Assembly: GCA_902785065.1 (NCBI GenBank)
Contig: CACZXH010000011.1
Coordinates: forward strand, 1-64,000
Length of the DNA: 64,000 bases
Reading direction: 5' to 3'
Source of the DNA: an uncultured Bacteroidia bacterium
GTDB lineage: Bacteria; Bacteroidota; Bacteroidia; Bacteroidales; UBA932
Numbering within the stretch: the first letter of the stretch is position 1; each line of letters begins with the position of its first letter. The notes beneath the pieces were generated by a model that saw only the letters and a program-made list of their open reading frames with translations, was not told the origin of the DNA and ran no database searches. The translations under genes and the position numbers were made by a program. Positions 59,938 through 64,000 of this stretch are shown piece after piece.

Positions 59938-60719
59938 TAGGTTGACTCAGATTGAGTCTATCCCTGATAGAAGTTGACTCTGGTTTACGTTATTACTGCT
60001 TTAGGTTGACTGCCGTCTTTTGGTTGTCTTACCAGGTCTTATCCCGTTCAGGGGCTGACTGACGGCCGGAGGCCGGAGGGAGACCCCTGAACGATGGACA
60101 AAGGTAAACTATTTTCAGGGATTTCCAATGCCTGTTTCTCCCGGATAGCCCTCTCTCGGCTGGTGTCATCATATCGATGCTCATATGAGGCCTCTCGTTG
60201 TTGTAGAAGTCCACGGCCCGGGCCACCGCAGTTGCGACTTCAGCAATGCGGGAGAAGCGTATATCCTTGAACAGTTCATTCTTCATCGTGCTGTTAATGC
60301 GTTCCGCCTGTGCATTGTCCTTAGGGTCTCCGGATTCCGTCATGCTGATGTGGATGTGATTGTCGTTCAGCAGCTTTATATAGTCTGAACTTGCATACTG
60401 GCACCCGCGATCGGAATGGTGGATGAGTTCGATGTCTTTCTTCCCGCTTATACGTTTTAGCGCCATCTTAAGCGCCTTGAGCGGATAGGCGGTCTCCAAC
60501 GTAGGGCCCACACTCCAGCCGACGATTTCCTCTGTATAGGCATCCAGAATGAGCGAAAGATAACAGAAGAAGTAGTTCCAAGCATCCTTCCAGATGGTGA
60601 TGTATGTAATATCGCTCACCCACAACTGGTCAGGGGCTGTTGGAATAAAGTCTTTTACGAGGTTGGGGTATGTAGGAAGCCCATGTGACGAGTCCGTCGT
60701 CCGCGGCTTCCGCACCTCT
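59938..60719 (-). mobile_element. IS3-family insertion sequence, truncated
   Basis: The element holds the C-terminal part of an IS3 OrfB. TTAGGTTGACT occurs at 59938 and again at 60002, and AGTTGACT near 59972, as expected of a multi-repeat end. OrfA and the first third of OrfB are missing. The 5' side is cut by the MITE-like element that begins at about 60719. It cannot transpose by itself. Confidence 0.65.
60029..60715 (-). pseudogene. IS3-family transposase OrfB, N-terminally truncated
   Basis: The 228-residue frame covers the integrase-core catalytic domain. The DDE residues are present: first aspartate in LWVSDITYI near residue 35, second in LIHHSDRGCQYAS near 99, glutamate in DNAQAERINSTMKNEL near 138. 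HMSIDMMTPAE follows near 190. Full-length OrfB proteins have about 280-300 residues, so some 80-90 N-terminal residues are missing. The initial GTG is arbitrary: the frame is open upstream to about 60745 into unrelated repeat sequence. Confidence 0.8.
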
Positions 60720-60882
60720 GTCCGCTTGAAAATGACCCCCTGGACTTAAGAATAGAAACCTATATAGAATGCAGGCTGGAGCGGTTTTTCATCCTTCCAG
60801 CCTGCATTTCAGATTCTGATGAAAGAAAAAGATAACGGGGGTCAATTAGGAGCGGATTGAGGGGGTCAGTTTAATGCGGATT
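60719..60882. mobile_element. MITE-like element with IS21-type terminal repeats
   Basis: The left end (60719-60740) read on the minus strand is GGGGGTCATTTTCAAGCGGA. The right end carries two direct copies of the same motif, GGGGTCAATTAGGAGCGGAT (60837-60856) and GGGGTCAGTTTAATGCGGAT (60862-60881), 25 bases apart. Inverted orientation with multiple copies at an end is typical of IS21-family ends. The interior is only about 100 bases and contains a 13-bp-stem hairpin (60768-60780 with 60796-60808), so the element has no transposase and would need one in trans. Confidence 0.6.
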
Positions 60883-60890
60883 CTCCAAAA

Positions 60891-60920
60891 GGACGGCTAA
60901 CCCTCTCGAGTTAACCGTCC
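60891..60920. terminator. Hairpin at the right edge of the mobile-element cluster
   Basis: GGACGGCTAAC (60891-60901) and GTTAACCGTCC (60910-60920) form an 11-bp stem with one mismatch and an 8-base loop. No T-run follows, so its role is uncertain. Confidence 0.45.
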
Positions 60921-61308
60921 ACGACGGGCCTTCGCGTCATATTTGACGCAGTTAGTGCAAATATAAGAAAAAGATGGAATAAGTTTCACATTTACCTATT
61001 ATTCTACAAGTCTTAATCATCATTCACTAGGGACAGCTAAATGGAAACGCCATCTAGCAACGTACACTAGTATTCTCTTCCTTTAGCCGATTGAAGTCTA
61101 TAGTTCACTGCACCGAAAGCCGCTTATCTCTGCTAGATTATCGTCATCCGTAAAATGATTCTCAGTGCCCACCCGGGCGGCCCTGCCAGGGCCGTTTGAC
61201 GGGCGGGCAAATTGTTTTGCGTTTCCGTCGGAAAGCCGTATATTTACGGAAAGCGTGTAGTATTCCTGCCCGCCGGGCGTATTATTAGAGTAAAAGACAG
61301 AACGCGAT
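60921..61308. other. Intergenic region with the promoter of the DUF2130 gene
   Basis: No gene is supported in the first 290 bases; base composition rises back to backbone GC at about 61.15 kb, marking the island edge. A promoter-like pair, TTTG (61216-61219) and TATATTTA (61239-61246, one mismatch from TAnnTTTG), 19 bases apart, precedes the ATG at 61309. Confidence 0.5.
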
Positions 61309-62631
61309 ATGAAGGAAATCAAGTGCCCCAACTGCGGGACGGTCATCACGGTCGATGACGCCGATTTTGCCGCCATTCTGAACCAGGTCCGCACGGAAGA
61401 GTTTGATGCGGAAGTGAACCGTCGCATCGAAGAAGCCAAGAGGCTCCTGAAGGCCGAAGAAGACCGGAAGGCGGCGCTCGACGCGGCTGAGGCCGCAAAG
61501 GCGGCCGCCAAGCTGGACGCGCGCCACAAGGAGGACCTCTCCAGGAAGGACCTGGAGATCGAGAAGCTGCGGCAGCAGATTGCCGGTTGGGAGCAGGGCA
61601 AGAAGCTTGAGCTCGAGACCATTCGGCTCAGGGCCGAGCAGAAGTCCGTCGATGCCCTCAACCGGAAGGAAGCCGAACTGCGGAAGAAGGAGGAGGAAAT
61701 CAACCGTCTCATCTCCGACGCCGCCACCGAGCGGAAGAATGCCGCTGAGCGGGTTCAGGCAATCCTGGAGACCCACAAGGTGGAGAAGGAGAGCTTGGAG
61801 AAGGAGGTCGAACTGTACAAAAACTTCAAGGCGAAGCGCTCCGTGAAGCTCCTTGGCGAAGACCTGGAACAGCACTGCTACACCCTGTACAACCAAATGC
61901 TGCTTCCGGTGATGCCCAACGCGACTTTTACCAAGGACAACGTTGCCGTGAAGGAAGGCGACGAGACCAAGGGGACCAAGGGAGACTTCATCTTCCGCGA
62001 CAAGGAGGACGGGGTCGAGTACATCACGATCATGTTCGAAATGAAGAACGAGAGTGATACCGCCACCAGCAAGAAGAAGAACGCCGACTACTTCGACAAA
62101 CTGGACAAGGACCGCAAGAAGAAGGACTGCGAGTTCGCCGTGCTCGTCTCCATGCTGGAAATGGACAACGACCTGTACAACAATGGCATCGTGTCCGTGC
62201 CCGGGTATGAGAAAATGTACGTCGTCCGTCCGGACAACTTCATCCCCATCATCACCCTCTTGGTCCAGACCTCCAAGAAGGCGCTCTCCTACAAGAAGGA
62301 ACTCGCCGTGGCGAAGAACCAGAGCGTGGACCTCTCCAAGTTCGAAGACCAGCTTCTCGCCTTCAAGGATGGCTTCTCCAAGAACGTCGCCAACGCGAAG
62401 AAGAAGTACGACGAGGCCATCAAGGGCATTGACACGACCATCGAGACCCTCTCGAAGATCAAGGAGAGCCTCCGGATCTCCGCCAACCACCTGACGGCGG
62501 CGAACAACAAGGCCGACGACCTGACGATCCGCAAGCTCACCTACAACAACCCGACGGTGAAGGCCGGCATCGAAGAGGCCCGCGCCAAGAAGGCCCAGCA
62601 GGCCAAGGAGGAAGGCCCCGACGAGCAGTAA
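61309..62631 (+). CDS. DUF2130 coiled-coil protein with nuclease-like domain
   Basis: The 440-residue protein starts with a CxxC zinc-ribbon-like motif (MKEIKCPNCGTVITVDDADF), followed by a long charged coiled coil (about 30-185) and the DUF2130 domain (about 190-385). Conserved acidic/lysine positions (GDFIFRD near 225, FEMKNE near 244) have the spacing of a PD-(D/E)XK-like active site. A helical tail ends with ANNKADDLTIRKLT near 408. Function is unproven; it is often cited as a possible nuclease or DNA-associated structural protein. A fragment similar to its C-terminus lies at the opposite island edge (52733-52837). Confidence 0.85.
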   Translation: MKEIKCPNCGTVITVDDADFAAILNQVRTEEFDAEVNRRIEEAKRLLKAEEDRKAALDAAEAAKAAAKLDARHKEDLSRKDLEIEKLRQQIAGWEQGKKLELETIRLRAEQKSVDALNRKEAELRKKEEEINRLISDAATERKNAAERVQAILETHKVEKESLEKEVELYKNFKAKRSVKLLGEDLEQHCYTLYNQMLLPVMPNATFTKDNVAVKEGDETKGTKGDFIFRDKEDGVEYITIMFEMKNESDTATSKKKNADYFDKLDKDRKKKDCEFAVLVSMLEMDNDLYNNGIVSVPGYEKMYVVRPDNFIPIITLLVQTSKKALSYKKELAVAKNQSVDLSKFEDQLLAFKDGFSKNVANAKKKYDEAIKGIDTTIETLSKIKESLRISANHLTAANNKADDLTIRKLTYNNPTVKAGIEEARAKKAQQAKEEGPDEQ

Positions 62632-62640
62632 GGGCGCTGA

Positions 62641-64000
62641 CTAGAGATAATCCTTCGTCACAGACTCTTTACAGTTCCGGACGCCGGCAGGCGGGCCGGC
62701 GTAGAGGATGCGGCCGCCGTCCTCGCCGGCGCCGGGGCCGAGTTCGATGAGCCAGTCGGCGCTGCGGATGACGTCCAGGTTGTGCTCGATGAGCCAGACG
62801 GTGTTGCCGCGGTCCACGAGGGCATCGAAGAGGCGGATGATGTGGCGGATGTCCTTCGTATGGAGGCCATCCGTAGGCTCGTCGATAATGAATATCTTCC
62901 CTTCCACGCCCAGGTAGGATGCCAGTTTCAGGCGCTGGAGCTCGCCGCCCGAGAGGGTGGAAAGCGCCTGGTTCAGGTGCAGGTACTGCAGTCCCACGTC
63001 CATGAGGGGCCGCAGTTTCTGTTCGATCACGACGGAAAGGTCCATGACCTGGGCGATGTTGAGCGTCTCGCCGGTGGCGCCGGTCACGGTATAGGCCAGG
63101 GCCTCGGGCGCGTAGCGCAGGCCGCCGCAGGCTTCGCAGGTGGTCTCGATGGCGTCCATGAAGGCCATCTCGGACACGATGACGCCCTTGCCGCCGCACA
63201 CGGGGCAGGCGCCCTTGCCGTTGAAGGTGAAGTATTCCTCCTTCATCTTATGGGCCTTCGCGAAGGCCTTGCGGATATCGCCGGCCACCTCCATGTAGGT
63301 CGCGGGCGTGGAACGCAGGCTCACGCCGATGTTCTCCTGGCTGATGTACACGACCTCGTCCGGGTTCGGATAGGTGCGGCGAAAGCATTCCATCAGGGAG
63401 CTCTTCCCGGAGCCCGCGACGCCGGCGACGACGCCGAAAACGCCCAGGGGGAGGTCGATGGAAACGCCCTTGAGGTTGTGCAGGGTGGCGTTTTCGAGGC
63501 GGAAGGAGCTCGCCCATCCGCGGGGTGATTCCTTGAACGGCATCGGGGCGCCGAGGAGAGAGCCGGTGGCTGTGCCGGAGCGGAGGAGGGCGTCGTAGGA
63601 GCCCTCGAAGACGATGCGGCCGCCGTCGATGCCCGGGCCGGGGCCCAGGTCCACGACGTGGTCGGCAATCCGGATCATCTCCGGATGGTGCTCCACGAGG
63701 AGGACGGTGTTACCGGCGTCGCGCAGGCGCTGGACTGAGCGCTTCATCCGCTCGATGTCGCGGTTGTGCAGGCCCACGCTGGGCTCGTCCAGGATATAGA
63801 GGACATCGGCCAACGAGGAATTGATGTACTTGGCGATCTTGCAGCGCTGGGCCTCGCCGCCGGACAGTGTCCCAACGGGCCGGTCCAGGCTCAGGTATCC
63901 GAGGCCGATCTCTTCCAGCGCCGTGAGCCGCGCACCGATGGCCGCTTTCAGGTCCACCGCGAGCGGATCGGCCAGGTCCCGGATCCAGGCGTTCAGCCGG
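62641..64000 (-). CDS. UvrA-like ABC ATPase (excinuclease subunit A family), 5' end outside the window
   Basis: About 453 residues are visible, covering the end of the first ABC domain and all of the second. They include signature [15 protein letters not shown] and Walker [15 protein letters not shown] in domain I, Walker [15 protein letters not shown], the zinc-finger cysteines CPVCGG and CEACGG, signature [16 protein letters not shown] and Walker [16 protein letters not shown] in domain II. The linker between the ABC modules is short, which suggests the compact UvrA2-type paralogue linked to DNA-damage or antibiotic tolerance rather than the main UvrA. The gene continues beyond the right edge; a GTG at 63957 is internal. 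It is convergent with the DUF2130 gene (10-base gap). Confidence 0.85.
   Translation of the reverse strand, partial: RLNAWIRDLADPLAVDLKAAIGARLTALEEIGLGYLSLDRPVGTLSGGEAQRCKIAKYINSSLADVLYILDEPSVGLHNRDIERMKRSVQRLRDAGNTVLLVEHHPEMIRIADHVVDLGPGPGIDGGRIVFEGSYDALLRSGTATGSLLGAPMPFKESPRGWASSFRLENATLHNLKGVSIDLPLGVFGVVAGVAGSGKSSLMECFRRTYPNPDEVVYISQENIGVSLRSTPATYMEVAGDIRKAFAKAHKMKEEYFTFNGKGACPVCGGKGVIVSEMAFMDAIETTCEACGGLRYAPEALAYTVTGATGETLNIAQVMDLSVVIEQKLRPLMDVGLQYLHLNQALSTLSGGELQRLKLASYLGVEGKIFIIDEPTDGLHTKDIRHIIRLFDALVDRGNTVWLIEHNLDVIRSADWLIELGPGAGEDGGRILYAGPPAGVRNCKESVTKDYL

Overview
The window looks like the chromosome of a high-GC member of the Bacteroidales (Bacteroidota). The evidence is a SusC/SusD-type starch locus with a BACON-domain amylase, a 5-fold beta-flower protein, DUF4465 and C69 families, split transketolase genes, and above all the Bacteroidota promoter -7 element TAnnTTTG in front of most transcription units (often TATCTTTG, frequently only 4-11 bases before the start codon). 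The backbone is GC-rich with dense genes. One block, about 52.8-61.0 kb, is clearly AT-rich, repeat-laden and full of fragments.

Layout. 1-5.5 kb: truncated lipoprotein gene with two upstream palindromes, a DMT-family transporter, a beta-flower secreted protein, an LD-carboxypeptidase lipoprotein, an exported MalY-like aminotransferase and an aldehyde dehydrogenase. 5.5-22.0 kb: one long minus-strand starch operon, in transcription order MFS sugar transporter, susC (frameshifted), susD, a very large susE/F-like starch-binding lipoprotein, susG-like GH13, GH53, GH97 and GH13. 22.2-24.3 kb: a LytS-type histidine kinase and LytTR response regulator divergent from that operon, probably its regulators.

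24.3-30.3 kb: lepA, a glycosyltransferase-like gene and menA, bracketed by two inverted copies of a divergent gene pair. Each pair has a membrane-anchored LytTR regulator and a small ExbB/MotA-like membrane protein, with a matching 21-base-period direct repeat located 24 bases upstream of the small gene's -7 box. This is the best candidate for an undescribed system. 30.3-37 kb: MATE exporter, split transketolase, ECF sigma factor operon with a Spy/CpxP-like protein, LolD-like ATPase, rpsP and rimM (both frameshifted). 37-52.3 kb: alkaline phosphatase/GH20/DUF975/DUF4465 operon, LemA with DUF2207, SstT-like transporter, a GH51-GH31 hemicellulose pair, a small hypothetical gene and a C69 peptidase.

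52.3-61.0 kb: accessory island holding an Rpn/DUF2130 composite remnant, a small secreted protein, a 3' fragment of tRNA-Ala(UGC) with its terminator, a 1092-residue WG-repeat protein followed by small unknown genes, an IS3 fragment and a MITE-like element with IS21-like ends. 61.3-64 kb: backbone resumes with a DUF2130 coiled-coil/nuclease-fold protein and a truncated UvrA-like ABC protein.

Three genes expected to be intact (susC, rpsP, rimM) carry small frameshifting deletions, so some could be assembly or consensus errors. No rRNA operon, complete tRNA or CRISPR array was seen.
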